Of a stretch of 64,000 nucleotides of DNA, positions 8,380 to 16,601 are shown piece after piece. How positions within the stretch are numbered: position 1 is the stretch's first letter; every line of letters starts with the position of its first letter. The translations under genes were made by a program, and so were the position numbers. The DNA is from Rhodobacter sp. SGA-6-6 (lineage in GTDB: Bacteria > Pseudomonadota > Alphaproteobacteria > Rhodobacterales > Rhodobacteraceae): positions 1 to 64,000 of the forward strand of contig NZ_JAAKGP010000015.1 in the NCBI RefSeq assembly GCF_011043545.1, read 5' to 3'. The notes under the pieces are model-generated. The model was not told the DNA's origin and searched no databases. It saw nothing but the letters and a program-made list of their open reading frames with translations.

Positions 8380-9122
8380 GACAATCCTTCGGCGAAACCC
8401 GCGCCCGCTTTCGCGACAACCACGCGCTGATCGGCGCCGACAGCCACGAGCGCACCACCCTGCCCAACTGGCCGGGCATCCCGGTGGTCTTCGTCATCGC
8501 GCCGCAGATGGGCGCGCGGTTCACCGAGTTCTTCGCCCACATGCCCGCCGGGGCCGAGGCCCTGCCCCCCCTGCCCGGCTACGAGCGGTTCTTCTTCGTC
8601 CTCGACGGCACGGTGGAACTGACGGTCGGTGCAAAGACGCATTCCCTCGCGGCCGAAGGCTACGCCTTCCTGCCCGCCGACACCGACCACCGCATCCGCA
8701 GCGCCGGCGAGGCCCGGCTGGTGGTGCTGGAGCGCCGCTACCTGCCGCTGCCCGGCGCGCAGCCGCCGGCGCCGCATGTCGGCGACTGCAAGGCGATGAC
8801 CGCGGTGCCGATGAAGGGCGACACCGGCCTTATGCTGAAGAAGCTGTTGCCGGAGGAGCTGTCCTTCGACTGCGAGGTCAACGTGATGGACTTCGCCCCC
8901 GGCGCCTCGCTGCCCTATGTCGAGACGCATTTCATGGAACACGGGCTCCTGTTCCTGAACGGCGGCGGCGTCTACCGGCTGGACGACAGCTGGTATCCGG
9001 TGGCCGAGGGCGACGTGATCTGGATGGGCCCCTATTGCCCGCAATGGTTCGGCGCCATCGGCAAGGGGAATGCCCGCTACCTGATCTACAAGAACTGGAA
9101 CCGCGACCCGCACGTCTCCTGA
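8376..9122 (+). CDS. allE: (S)-ureidoglycine aminohydrolase (bicupin)
   Basis: A 248-residue double-cupin enzyme that releases ammonia from (S)-ureidoglycine to give (S)-ureidoglycolate, the step after allantoate hydrolysis. The first cupin carries GYERFFFVLDGTVEL, and the second the metal-binding run VETHFMEHGLLFLNGGG near residues 185-200. The C-terminal PQWFGAIGKGNARYLIYKNW is typical of UGlyAH/YlbA proteins. It is the last gene of the transporter-puuD-puuE operon. Its presence implies an allantoate amidohydrolase, and the only candidate in the window is the M20 protein at 15426. Confidence 0.88.
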   Translation: MRQSFGETRARFRDNHALIGADSHERTTLPNWPGIPVVFVIAPQMGARFTEFFAHMPAGAEALPPLPGYERFFFVLDGTVELTVGAKTHSLAAEGYAFLPADTDHRIRSAGEARLVVLERRYLPLPGAQPPAPHVGDCKAMTAVPMKGDTGLMLKKLLPEELSFDCEVNVMDFAPGASLPYVETHFMEHGLLFLNGGGVYRLDDSWYPVAEGDVIWMGPYCPQWFGAIGKGNARYLIYKNWNRDPHVS

Positions 9123-9137
9123 CCGCGGTGCCGGGCC

Positions 9138-9184
9138 GGGATGCACAAGATTTTACTACATTGTAAACAATATTTGTGCACAAT
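9138..9184. promoter_or_regulatory. Predicted GntR operator cluster upstream of the binding-protein gene
   Basis: Two strong sites, ATTGTAAACAAT at 9160-9171 and TTTGTGCACAAT at 9173-9184, have centres only 13 bp apart. Each also has a weak half-site exactly 22 bp upstream (GGGATGCACAAG at 9138-9149 and TTTTACTACATT at 9151-9162). This could be two interleaved 22-bp pairs. They lie 59-105 bases before the binding-protein start. Confidence 0.65.
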
Positions 9185-9242
9185 AATTCCTGCCAGACCG
9201 GACGAACCGAGTCGGCCAAGGACCAACCAACAGGAGGAGTGA

Positions 9243-10265
9243 ATGGCAGAATTCGGACGAACGATCAGGGGCCTCGCGGCCGGCGCGGTCCTGTCCCTGG
9301 CGGCCGCGGCGGCCTCGGCGCAGGAGGCGACCACGCTGAAATTCGCCGCCGCCTTTCCGGCGGGGGTAGAGAATGCCTGGGTCAAGGCCTGGGTCGATGC
9401 CTTCCAGCGGGTGAAGGCGGAAAAGCCCTACGGGCTGGAGCTCGAACTGGCCTATACGGAAAACGTCTACGGCGACAAGGGCATCACCGTCCTGGAGGAA
9501 TATGCCGAATCCGGCGAATATCCGATCATCTGGGCGCACAGTTCGTTCTCGGACGAGGTGGAGGAGCTGAAGGACAGCTACCCCGACACCATGTTCGTGA
9601 CGGTGGGCGCGGGGAACCGGCCGCTCGGCGGCAATTCCTACCTGATCTACACCCACCTGCACGAACCGGCCTATCTGGCCGGCGTCCTTGCCGGCGGCAT
9701 GACCCAGTCCGACCGGCTGGGCGTGGTGGGGCTGTTCCCGGCCGACGACGTGAACGACCAGGTCAACGGCTTCCGCGCCGGCGCCCGGTCGGTGAACCCC
9801 GACGTCAAGGTCTCCGTCACCTTCATCGAAAGCTGGTATGACCCGGCCAAGGCCGCCGAGGCGGCGAATGCGCAGATCGCGGCGGGCGCCGACCTGATCT
9901 TCCAGCTGGGCGAATCCTTCCAGACCTGCCAGGAGCGCAAGGTGCTCTGCATCGGCAACTACATCGACAGCAGCACCATCGCCCCCGAGGTCGTTCCCAC
10001 CAGCTCGATGGTGTTCTGGGAACCGCAGATCCGCTATGCCATCGACCAGTGGAAGGCCAAGCAGGACAGCGGCGAAGCCTATGACGCGCCGATGGAGGCG
10101 GTCTGGTTCCCGATGGCCGAAGGCGGCGGCGACATCGCCCCCTACCACGACTTCGAGGACAAGATCCCGGCCGAGGTGAAGGAGAACGTCGCCAAGGCCC
10201 GCGCCGCCATCCTGGACGGCTCGCTGAAGGTGGAACTGGACAGCTCGCTGCCCGCCTCGGACTGA
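9243..10265 (+). CDS. BMP-family periplasmic binding protein (purine/nucleoside ABC importer)
   Basis: A 340-residue solute-binding protein of the BmpA/Med family. Residues 1-26 form a Sec signal (RTIRGLAAGAVLSLAAAAASA, cut before QE). No lipobox cysteine is seen, so it should be soluble in the periplasm. The body has YAESGEYPIIWAHSSFSDEV and LAGVLAGGMTQSDRLGVVG, typical of the family fold. A strong AGGAGG precedes the ATG. It is transcribed apart from the ATPase/permease genes but has its own operator cluster, so the binding protein may be made in excess over the membrane complex. Ligand inferred: a purine, nucleoside or ureide. Confidence 0.87.
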   Translation: MAEFGRTIRGLAAGAVLSLAAAAASAQEATTLKFAAAFPAGVENAWVKAWVDAFQRVKAEKPYGLELELAYTENVYGDKGITVLEEYAESGEYPIIWAHSSFSDEVEELKDSYPDTMFVTVGAGNRPLGGNSYLIYTHLHEPAYLAGVLAGGMTQSDRLGVVGLFPADDVNDQVNGFRAGARSVNPDVKVSVTFIESWYDPAKAAEAANAQIAAGADLIFQLGESFQTCQERKVLCIGNYIDSSTIAPEVVPTSSMVFWEPQIRYAIDQWKAKQDSGEAYDAPMEAVWFPMAEGGGDIAPYHDFEDKIPAEVKENVAKARAAILDGSLKVELDSSLPASD

Positions 10266-10285
10266 GCCTTTCCGGCAGGAGACAG

Positions 10286-10314
10286 AAACGGCCGCCCCCA
10301 ACAGGCGGCCGTTT
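10286..10314. terminator. Bidirectional hairpin between binding protein and xdhB
   Basis: A perfect 11-bp stem (AAACGGCCGCC at 10286-10296, GGCGGCCGTTT at 10304-10314) with a 7-base loop. The arm ends give an A-run on one side and a T-run on the other, as in a terminator serving both convergent genes. Confidence 0.75.
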
Positions 10315-10329
10315 CGCCATGCGGCGGGG

Positions 10330-12660
10330 TCAGGCCGCGGCCCGCCGGTTGCGCTGCAACGTCAGCAGGATGTTCTCGGCGGTGGCGGGCGCGTCCAGCC
10401 CGGCGAAATCCCCCGGGCCGATGGCCTGCGCCACCGCATCGGCCAGCGCGCTCAGCACCACCAGCGCCAGGCACAGCGGCGGCTCGCCGATGGCCTTGGA
10501 ATGGAACACCGTGTCCGGGATCTCGCCCGTGTTGTCGAGGAAGGCCATCCGCATCTCGCGCGGGCGGTCGGCGCAGGCCGGGATCTTGTAGGTCGAGGGC
10601 GCATGGGTCCGCAGCCGCCCGGCGGCGTCCCAGACCAGCTCCTCGGTGGTCATCCAGCCCATGCCCTGCACGAAGCCGCCCTCCAGCTGGCCGAAGTCCA
10701 GCGCCGGGTTCAGCGACCGGCCGACGTCGTGCAGGATGTCCACCCGGTCGACCGCGTTCTCGCCCGTCAGGGTGTCGATGGTCACCTCGGCCACCGCCGC
10801 GCCGTAGACATAGTAGCGGTAGGGATGGCCGGTCATCGCCACCGGGTCGTAGTCGTTCTCGGGCGCCTTGTAGCTGCCGGTCGCCGACAGCGGCACCCGC
10901 GCCATATAGGCCCGCTCGGCCAGGTCGTCGAAGCCGATCTCCTGGTTGCCGACGCGGACGCGGTTCGGCAGGAACTCGATCTGTTCGGGCGGGACGGAAC
11001 CGTCCCGGCACAGGAAATCGACCAGCCGCGCCCGGATCTTCCCCGCCGCATTGCGCGCCGCCGCGGCGTTGATGTCGGTCCCCGACGAGGCCGCGGTGGC
11101 CACGGTGTTCGGCACCTTCTCGGTGGTGGTGGCGGAGACGCGGATGCGGGCGACATCGACCTGCAATTCCTCGGCCACCACCTGCGCCACCTTGGTGTGC
11201 AGGCCCTGCCCCATCTCCACCCCGCCGTGGTTGAGGTGCAGCGACCCATCGGCATAAAGGTGCAGCAGCGCCCCGCCCTGGTTCAGGAAGTTCAGCCCGA
11301 AGCCGACGCCGTATTTCAGCGGCATCAGCGCCAGCCCCTTCTTCAGTACCGGCGAGCCGGCGTTGAAGGCGGCAATCTGCCGCCGCCGGGCGTGATAGTC
11401 GGACGAGGCGACCAGCGCGGGCACCACCCGGCCCAGGAGGTTGTCGCCCACCTCCGAGCCGTAGGGGGTGATGTTGCGCGTCGCGGTGCCGTAGAAATTG
11501 GCCTGCCGCACCGCCAGCGGGTCGCGGCCCAGATGGCGGGCGATCCGGTCCATCACCCGCTCCACCACCAGAAGCCCCTGCGGCGAGCCGAAGCCGCGGA
11601 AGGCGACGGCGCTGACGGTATGGGTCTTCCAGTAATGGCAGGTGGCCCGGAAATGCTCCAGGTAATAGCAGTTGTCGGCGTGGAAGACCGCGCGGTTCAG
11701 CACCGGGATCGACTGGTCCAGCGAGTTGCCGCAGGCGCCGTGGATATCGAACTCGATCCCCAGCACCCGGCCTTCGCCGTCGAAGCCCACCCGGAAATCG
11801 GTGTGCATCTCGTGCCGCTTGCCGGTGATCTTCATGTCGTCGTCGCGGTCGAGCCGGATCTTCACCGGCCGGCCGGTCCGGCGGGCGGCGACGGCGGCGA
11901 TGGCGGCGAAATGGCTGGGCACCGTCTCCTTGCCGCCGAAGCCGCCGCCGAGCCGCCGGACCTCGACCGTCACGCTGTTGGCCGGCTGGTCCAGCACGCG
12001 GGCGACGATGGTCTGCACCGCGCTCGGGTCCTGGGTGGCGGAGTAGAGGTGGATGTCGCCGTCCTCTTTCGGCACCGCCAGCGCGATCTGGCTTTCCAGG
12101 TAGAAATGCTCCTGCCCGCCGTTCGACACCCGCCCCGACAGCCGGTGCGGTGCGGCCTCGATCGCCGCCGCGCTGTCGCCGCGCCTCAGCACCCGCGGCG
12201 GCTCGTGCAGGCTGCCGGCCGCGCGCGCGGCGTCCACATCCAGGATGGCGGGCAGTTCCTGATAGTCGATCTCGGCCAGCGCCACCGCATCGCGCGCCGC
12301 CGCGCGGCTGTCAGCGACGACGACGAAGACCACCTGCCCGGCGTATTCGACCAGCCGGTCGGAAAACACCCGGTCGTCGCCCAGGCCGCCGTGGCTGAAA
12401 TCGTTGGTGCCCGGAATGTCGGCCGAGGTCAGCACGGCGCGGACCCCGGGCGCGGCCTCCACCCGGCTCAGGTCCAGCCGGGCGATCCGGGCATGGGCAT
12501 GGGGGCTGAGGCAGGGATAGAGATGCAGCGTCCCCCGCGGCTCGGGCATGTCGTCCAGATAGGCTGCCGTGCCGGTGACGTGCTTGCGGCCGCTTTCATG
12601 CTCCAGCCGGCTGCGGATGCCGCCGGCGATGGCGTCGGCCTTGCTGTCGATCTTGCCCAT
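10330..12660 (-). CDS. xdhB: Xanthine dehydrogenase, molybdopterin-binding subunit
   Basis: A 776-residue molybdenum subunit that oxidises hypoxanthine/xanthine to urate together with XdhA. N-terminal a/b-hammerhead: GRKHVTGTAAYLDDMPEPRG. Cofactor and active-site motifs are RLGGGFGGKE, SAVAFRGFGSPQG, NHGGVEMGQGLHTK and, near the end, SKAIGEPPL, whose glutamate is the catalytic base in the family. I start it at the ATG at 12660; the longer open frame through to 13782 is only the shadow of xdhA. It follows xdhA by 11 bases. An xdhC chaperone gene usually comes next, but here the operon stops at a hairpin. Confidence 0.93.
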   Translation of the reverse strand: MGKIDSKADAIAGGIRSRLEHESGRKHVTGTAAYLDDMPEPRGTLHLYPCLSPHAHARIARLDLSRVEAAPGVRAVLTSADIPGTNDFSHGGLGDDRVFSDRLVEYAGQVVFVVVADSRAAARDAVALAEIDYQELPAILDVDAARAAGSLHEPPRVLRRGDSAAAIEAAPHRLSGRVSNGGQEHFYLESQIALAVPKEDGDIHLYSATQDPSAVQTIVARVLDQPANSVTVEVRRLGGGFGGKETVPSHFAAIAAVAARRTGRPVKIRLDRDDDMKITGKRHEMHTDFRVGFDGEGRVLGIEFDIHGACGNSLDQSIPVLNRAVFHADNCYYLEHFRATCHYWKTHTVSAVAFRGFGSPQGLLVVERVMDRIARHLGRDPLAVRQANFYGTATRNITPYGSEVGDNLLGRVVPALVASSDYHARRRQIAAFNAGSPVLKKGLALMPLKYGVGFGLNFLNQGGALLHLYADGSLHLNHGGVEMGQGLHTKVAQVVAEELQVDVARIRVSATTTEKVPNTVATAASSGTDINAAAARNAAGKIRARLVDFLCRDGSVPPEQIEFLPNRVRVGNQEIGFDDLAERAYMARVPLSATGSYKAPENDYDPVAMTGHPYRYYVYGAAVAEVTIDTLTGENAVDRVDILHDVGRSLNPALDFGQLEGGFVQGMGWMTTEELVWDAAGRLRTHAPSTYKIPACADRPREMRMAFLDNTGEIPDTVFHSKAIGEPPLCLALVVLSALADAVAQAIGPGDFAGLDAPATAENILLTLQRNRRAAA

Positions 12661-12671
12661 GCCCGTTCCCC

Positions 12672-14114
12672 CTATGCCCTGATCCGCGTCGGCACCCGGT
12701 CCGGCGCCGTCTCGACATGCACCTTGCGCAGCAGGTTCGCCGCGGCCTGGCGGCGGTAGTCCGCGCTGGCCCGCATGTCGGTGATCGGCGAGAAGTCCCG
12801 CTCCAGCGCCGCGCAGGACGCTTCGACCGTCGCCTCGGTCCAGGGCTGGCCCGTCAGCGCCGCCTCGGCCGCCGATGCCCGTTTCGGGGTCGCCGCCATG
12901 CCGCCGAAGGCGATGCGCGCGGCCTCCACCCGCCCCCGGGCGATCTTCAGGTTGAAGGCGCCGCAGACGGCCGAGATGTCCTGGTCGAAGCGCTTCGACA
13001 GCTTGAAGGCGAAGAAGCGCCAGCCCGGCGCCGGCCGCGGGATCGTCACGCCCACCACCACCTCGCCCGGCGCGCGGTCCTGCTTGCCGTAGGCCAGGAA
13101 GTAATCCTCCAGCGCCACCTCGCGCTGTGCCTCGCCGTGCCGCAGCAGCAGACGCGCGCCGATGGCGATCAGCAGCGGCGGGGTGTCGCCGATGGGAGAG
13201 CCGTTGGCGATGTTGCCGCCGACGGTGCCGAGGTTGCGGATCTGCCGCGAGCCGATCCGCCGCAGCACCGCGGCGAAGTCCGGGTAATCGGCCAGCAGCG
13301 CCGGAGGCAGGTCGCTGTAGCGGACGGCGGCGCCGATGAAGAAGGCCTCCGGCGTCTCGCGGACCTCCAGCAGCTCGGCCACCTGGCCGGTGTAGATGAC
13401 ATGGCGCAGCTTGCGGTTCTGCTTGGTCACCCAGAGCCCGACATCGGTGCCCCCCGCCAGCACGGTCGCCTCCGGCGCCTCGGCGCAGGCGCGGGCCAGG
13501 CTGGCCAGCGTCAGCGGCGCATGGAAGCTGCCGCGGGGGCCGGAAAGCAGCAGCTCCTCCTCGGGCCGGATCATTGCCAGCAGCCGGGCGATCCGCTCCT
13601 CCGCGGCCAGCACGGCGGGCTGGCCCATGGCGGCCTCCATCGCCTCGACGATGGGGCCGTATCCGGTGCAGCGGCAGAGGTTCCCCGCCAGTTCCTCGGC
13701 GATCTGCGCGCGCGAGGGGCGGCCTCCGCCGGCCCAAAGCACATACATCGACATGATGAACCCCGGCGTGCAGAAGCCGCATTGCGAGCCGTGGCGCGCC
13801 ACCATCTCGGCCTGCACCGGATGCAGCAGGCCGCCGGGCTGGCCGATGCCTTCAACCGTCAGCAGGCTGCAGCCGTCCAGCGTGGCGAGGAACTGGATGC
13901 AGGCGTTGACGGCGCGGTAGCGCACCGCGCCGCCCTCCAGCCGCCCCACCGCCACCGTGCAGGCGCCGCAGTCGCCCTCGCCGCAGCCCTCCTTGGTGCC
14001 GCGCAGGTCGCGCACCTCGCGCAGGTAGTCGAGCACGGTCGTGGTCGGCCCGACATCGTCCATCTCGATGAGATCCCCGTTCAGGAGAAAGCGGACCGTC
14101 GCGCGCTTGACCAT
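12672..14114 (-). CDS. xdhA: Xanthine dehydrogenase, FAD/iron-sulfur subunit
   Basis: A 480-residue small subunit. It has two [2Fe-2S] domains: plant-type ferredoxin [11 protein letters not shown] near residues 45-55, and CGFC with CRCTGYGPI around 110-155. These are followed by the FAD domain with [11 protein letters not shown] and [22 protein letters not shown], and a CO-dehydrogenase-flavoprotein C-terminal domain. It passes electrons from the molybdenum site in XdhB to NAD+. The ATG at 14114 is preferred because AGGGGA lies upstream. The operator pair at 14184-14217 lies 70-103 bases upstream, in the region shared with guanine deaminase. Confidence 0.93.
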   Translation of the reverse strand: MVKRATVRFLLNGDLIEMDDVGPTTTVLDYLREVRDLRGTKEGCGEGDCGACTVAVGRLEGGAVRYRAVNACIQFLATLDGCSLLTVEGIGQPGGLLHPVQAEMVARHGSQCGFCTPGFIMSMYVLWAGGGRPSRAQIAEELAGNLCRCTGYGPIVEAMEAAMGQPAVLAAEERIARLLAMIRPEEELLLSGPRGSFHAPLTLASLARACAEAPEATVLAGGTDVGLWVTKQNRKLRHVIYTGQVAELLEVRETPEAFFIGAAVRYSDLPPALLADYPDFAAVLRRIGSRQIRNLGTVGGNIANGSPIGDTPPLLIAIGARLLLRHGEAQREVALEDYFLAYGKQDRAPGEVVVGVTIPRPAPGWRFFAFKLSKRFDQDISAVCGAFNLKIARGRVEAARIAFGGMAATPKRASAAEAALTGQPWTEATVEASCAALERDFSPITDMRASADYRRQAAANLLRKVHVETAPDRVPTRIRA

Positions 14115-14183
14115 GGATCTGTCCCCTGCTGGAGTGGCTGACACCGGCGGCCGGGGCCGCAGTTCCTGCTTGCTTGCCGTCAT

Positions 14184-14217
14184 ATTGTTCGCAATACTGT
14201 TTGCAATTGTCTACAAA
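14184..14217. promoter_or_regulatory. Predicted GntR operator pair (divergent xdhA/guanine deaminase promoter)
   Basis: ATTGTTCGCAAT at 14184-14195 and ATTGTCTACAAA at 14206-14217 fit ATTGT-NN-ACAAT, with centres 22 bp apart. A third, weaker site (ACTGTTTGCAAT, 14196-14207) sits between them. The pair is 30 bases upstream of the guanine deaminase ATG, so bound repressor would cover that promoter, and it also faces xdhA. Confidence 0.72.
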
Positions 14218-14246
14218 AATCGCCCCGGCAGAGGAGGAAGGATCAC

Positions 14247-14732
14247 ATGCCCACACAAAGCGAACAGGACCTCGGCTTCCTGCGCGAAACCATCCGCGTG
14301 GCGGCACGGGCGCGGGCCAACGGCGCGCATCCCTTCGGGTCGATCCTGGTCGGGCCGGACGGCAAGGTGCTGCTGGAATCCGAGAACGCCTTCCCCACCG
14401 ACGGCGGACCCGGCCATGCCGAGACCAACCTGGCCCGGGCGGCGGCGAAGAAATACGCGCCCGAATTCCTGGAGGGCTGCACGCTCTACACCTCGGTCGA
14501 GCCCTGCTGCATGTGCGCGGGGTCGGCCTATTGGGCCGGCATCGGCGCGGTGGTCTTCGGCATGACCGAACGCCGGCTGGGCATCCTGACCGGCGACCAC
14601 CCCGAGAACCTGACCATGGACCTGCCCTGCCGGACCGTCTTCGACGCCGGCCGCCGCAAGGTGCAGGTGCGCGGCCCCTTCCCCGAGCTGGAGGCCGAGA
14701 TCATGAAGGGGCACGAGGGGTTCTGGGACTGA
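14247..14732 (+). CDS. guaD: Guanine deaminase (cytidine-deaminase superfamily)
   Basis: A 161-residue zinc deaminase that converts guanine to xanthine, feeding the divergent xanthine dehydrogenase. Zinc and catalytic motifs are GHAETNL (His and Glu, about residues 56-62) and EPCCMCAGSAYW (two cysteines, about 86-90), followed by the C-terminal FWD of this short GuaD type. An AGGAGGAAGGA ribosome site precedes the ATG. TadA-type tRNA deaminase is less likely given the purine context and the missing tRNA-binding features, but the two families are close, so the substrate is partly inferred. Confidence 0.85.
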   Translation: MPTQSEQDLGFLRETIRVAARARANGAHPFGSILVGPDGKVLLESENAFPTDGGPGHAETNLARAAAKKYAPEFLEGCTLYTSVEPCCMCAGSAYWAGIGAVVFGMTERRLGILTGDHPENLTMDLPCRTVFDAGRRKVQVRGPFPELEAEIMKGHEGFWD

Positions 14733-14749
14733 CCCCGTTAATGGGTCAG
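14729..14749. terminator. Compact hairpin overlapping both stop codons of convergent genes
   Basis: CTGACCC (14729-14735) pairs perfectly with GGGTCAG (14743-14749) around a 7-base loop. The guaD stop (14730-14732) is inside the left arm, and the stop of the convergent uraH-like gene (14738-14740) is in the loop. Only five bases separate the two genes. Confidence 0.5.
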
Positions 14750-15073
14750 GAACAGCGACTGGCCGAAGGGGGTGAACTTCAGCGGCAGGTGGTGGTGACG
14801 GCCGGGATCGTCGATCCCGAAGGCGAAGACCAGCACCTCCTGGAACAGCGGGCCGTCCCGGCCCGCCGCGCGCTGATAGTCGCCCAGATGGAAGACTGCC
14901 TCGAACCGCCCGCGGGCCTCGTTCGGCACCCCGATCATGCCCGCGGCATCGGTCAGCCCGCCCTGCAGCAGCCAGACCGGCCCCTCCGCCGCGTGATGGA
15001 CCAGATCGACCCGCAGCCCCGCGGCCGGAAGGCCCGCGGCGATGTCGACGGCATGGACCGAGATCGCGCCCAT
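14738..15073 (-). CDS. Transthyretin-like hydroxyisourate hydrolase paralogue, motif-degenerate (single domain)
   Basis: A 111-residue transthyretin-fold protein with SVHAVDIAAG at the start and RHHHLPLKFTPFGQSLF at the end. His7 and the late HHH cluster are kept. The Arg of the usual TN-x-(D/E)GR segment is replaced by Met (TDAAGMIG). The C-terminal YRGS signature, needed in characterised 5-hydroxyisourate hydrolases, is replaced by LFLTH. It is the last gene of a four-gene operon, two bases after the next paralogue. It may be inactive, regulatory, or specialised for another ureide reaction. Confidence 0.75.
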   Translation of the reverse strand: MGAISVHAVDIAAGLPAAGLRVDLVHHAAEGPVWLLQGGLTDAAGMIGVPNEARGRFEAVFHLGDYQRAAGRDGPLFQEVLVFAFGIDDPGRHHHLPLKFTPFGQSLFLTH

Positions 15074-15075
15074 GG

Positions 15076-15423
15076 TCAGTTGCCCCGGAACAGCGAATAG
15101 CCCCAGGGCGAGAACTTGAAGGGCAGATGGATGTGGAAATCGGGCGGCCCGGCCTCGAAATCGAAGCGCACCACGTCGAGGAAGGGCACCTCCGGCAGGT
15201 CGTCGCCGCGCCGGCGGAAATAGTCGGCGACCTTGAAGCGCAGGCTGTGGCGGCCCGGGACCAGCGGCTGCGCCAACGCCTCGGCGCAATCGGCCTGGCC
15301 GCCGGAGGCGATGCGCCCCGCGGCCAGCAGCCTGCCCGCGCCGTCGCGCAGCTCCAGCGCCAGCCCGATGGCGACCTCACCCCGCGTCAGGTCCACGGCA
15401 TGGACGGACAGCCCCCCGGCCAT
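15076..15423 (-). CDS. Transthyretin-like hydroxyisourate hydrolase paralogue, motif-altered (single domain)
   Basis: A 115-residue transthyretin-fold protein with LSVHAVDLTRG at the start and HIHLPFKFSPWGYSLFRGN at the end. His8 and His99 correspond to the two catalytic histidines of 5-hydroxyisourate hydrolase. The catalytic Arg position reads Gln (SGGQADC), and the terminal YRGS has become FRGN. It is closer to canonical than its neighbour but still altered. It lies two bases from both flanking genes, so the operon is tightly coupled. It could retain weak hydrolase activity or act on the next intermediate. Confidence 0.77.
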   Translation of the reverse strand: MAGGLSVHAVDLTRGEVAIGLALELRDGAGRLLAAGRIASGGQADCAEALAQPLVPGRHSLRFKVADYFRRRGDDLPEVPFLDVVRFDFEAGPPDFHIHLPFKFSPWGYSLFRGN

Positions 15424-15425
15424 GG

Positions 15426-16589
15426 TCAGGCCGTAACCCGGTCGGCCAGCCGCCAGAGGAAGGCCTCGCAGCGGGCGATCTGGTCGTGGGTCAGGAATTC
15501 GTCGGGCTTGTGGGCCTGGTCGATGTTGCCCGGCCCGCAGATGAAGGTGGGGATGCCCGCCTCCTGGAAATGCCCGGCCTCGGTGCCGAAGCCGACGCAG
15601 GCGGCGGTGGTCTCGCCCGACAGCGCCCGGGCCATCTCCATCACCGGGTCGTCCTCGGCGGTGTTCAGCGCCGCGCAACCGGGCACGAACTCCCATTTGA
15701 AGCCGCAGTCGGGGTTCACCGCCTTCATCTCCGGCTCGACATGGCGGGCCACGAAGTCGCGGCATTCGTTCACATAATCATGCGGGTCCTCGCTCGGCAG
15801 GTAGCGGATGTCGAAATCGAAGCTGCATTGCGCGGCGACGATGTTCACCGCGGTGCCGCCATGGACCATGCAGGTCTGGATGGTGGTATACTTGGGATCG
15901 TCGAATTCGTCCCGGTAGGGCCCCTCGTCGCGCAGCCGGCGCTGGATCCTCTTGAGGCAGGCGATGGCCTCCCCCGCCGCCTCGACCGCGTTGGCGCCCA
16001 GATGGGCGACGCCGGAATGGGCGGCATGGCCGGTCACGGTGACATGGCCGCCGATCTTGCCCTTGTGGGCGCGGATCAGGCCCATCTTCGACGGCTCGCC
16101 GACGATGCAGGCCAGCGGCGCCAGCCCCCGCGCCTTCAGGTCCCCGATCAGCAGCGGCACGCCGAGGCAGCCGACCTCCTCGTCGAAGGACATCGCCAGG
16201 TGGATCGGCGTCTTCAGTTCGCGCGCGGCGAAGATCGGCGCGAAGGCGGTGGCGATGGCCAGGAACCCCTTCATGTCGCAGACCCCGCGGCCGACCACCC
16301 GGTCGTTCAGCCGGGACAGCCGGAAGGGATCGCTGGTCCAGACCTGATCCTCGCAGGGCACGACGTCGGTATGGCCGGAAAGGATGATCCCCGGCCGGTC
16401 GGCCGGGCCGATGGTGGCGAAGAGGTTGGCCTTCTGCCCGGTCTCGTCATGGGTCAGCACCGAGTCGATGCCCAGGCCCGCCAGATAGTCCCGGACCCAG
16501 TGGATCAGCGGCAGGTTGGAGTTCCGGCTTACGGTATCGAAGCCGATGAAACGGTCGATCATCGGGATCGAGAACAGGGCGTCGGTCAT
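15426..16589 (-). CDS. M20 metallo-amidohydrolase (ArgE/acetylornithine deacetylase-like), candidate ureide hydrolase
   Basis: A 387-residue zinc amidohydrolase of the M20 ArgE/DapE branch. Metal and catalytic motifs are SGHTDVVP (His and Asp), GRGVCDMKGFLA, SFDEEVGCLG (catalytic and metal-binding Glu) and a late GPGNIDQAHKPDEF His. By sequence it looks like acetylornithine deacetylase, but it sits inside the hydroxyisourate-hydrolase operon, far from arginine genes. The pathway here needs an allantoate or related ureide amidohydrolase and no dedicated allantoate amidohydrolase is visible, so it may fill that role. That role is inference. Confidence 0.8.
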   Translation of the reverse strand: MTDALFSIPMIDRFIGFDTVSRNSNLPLIHWVRDYLAGLGIDSVLTHDETGQKANLFATIGPADRPGIILSGHTDVVPCEDQVWTSDPFRLSRLNDRVVGRGVCDMKGFLAIATAFAPIFAARELKTPIHLAMSFDEEVGCLGVPLLIGDLKARGLAPLACIVGEPSKMGLIRAHKGKIGGHVTVTGHAAHSGVAHLGANAVEAAGEAIACLKRIQRRLRDEGPYRDEFDDPKYTTIQTCMVHGGTAVNIVAAQCSFDFDIRYLPSEDPHDYVNECRDFVARHVEPEMKAVNPDCGFKWEFVPGCAALNTAEDDPVMEMARALSGETTAACVGFGTEAGHFQEAGIPTFICGPGNIDQAHKPDEFLTHDQIARCEAFLWRLADRVTA

Positions 16590-16601
16590 GGCAGCCTCGT
16601 G

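Noticed and set aside
12661-13782. Upstream extension of the xdhB frame
   Set aside because: The extension runs through xdhA in another frame and has no recognisable domain. The molybdenum subunit starts naturally at 12660 after xdhA.
14247-14732. Considered as tRNA adenosine deaminase TadA
   Set aside because: The operator, divergence from xdhA and the C-terminal FWD ending favour guanine deaminase, although the families are close.
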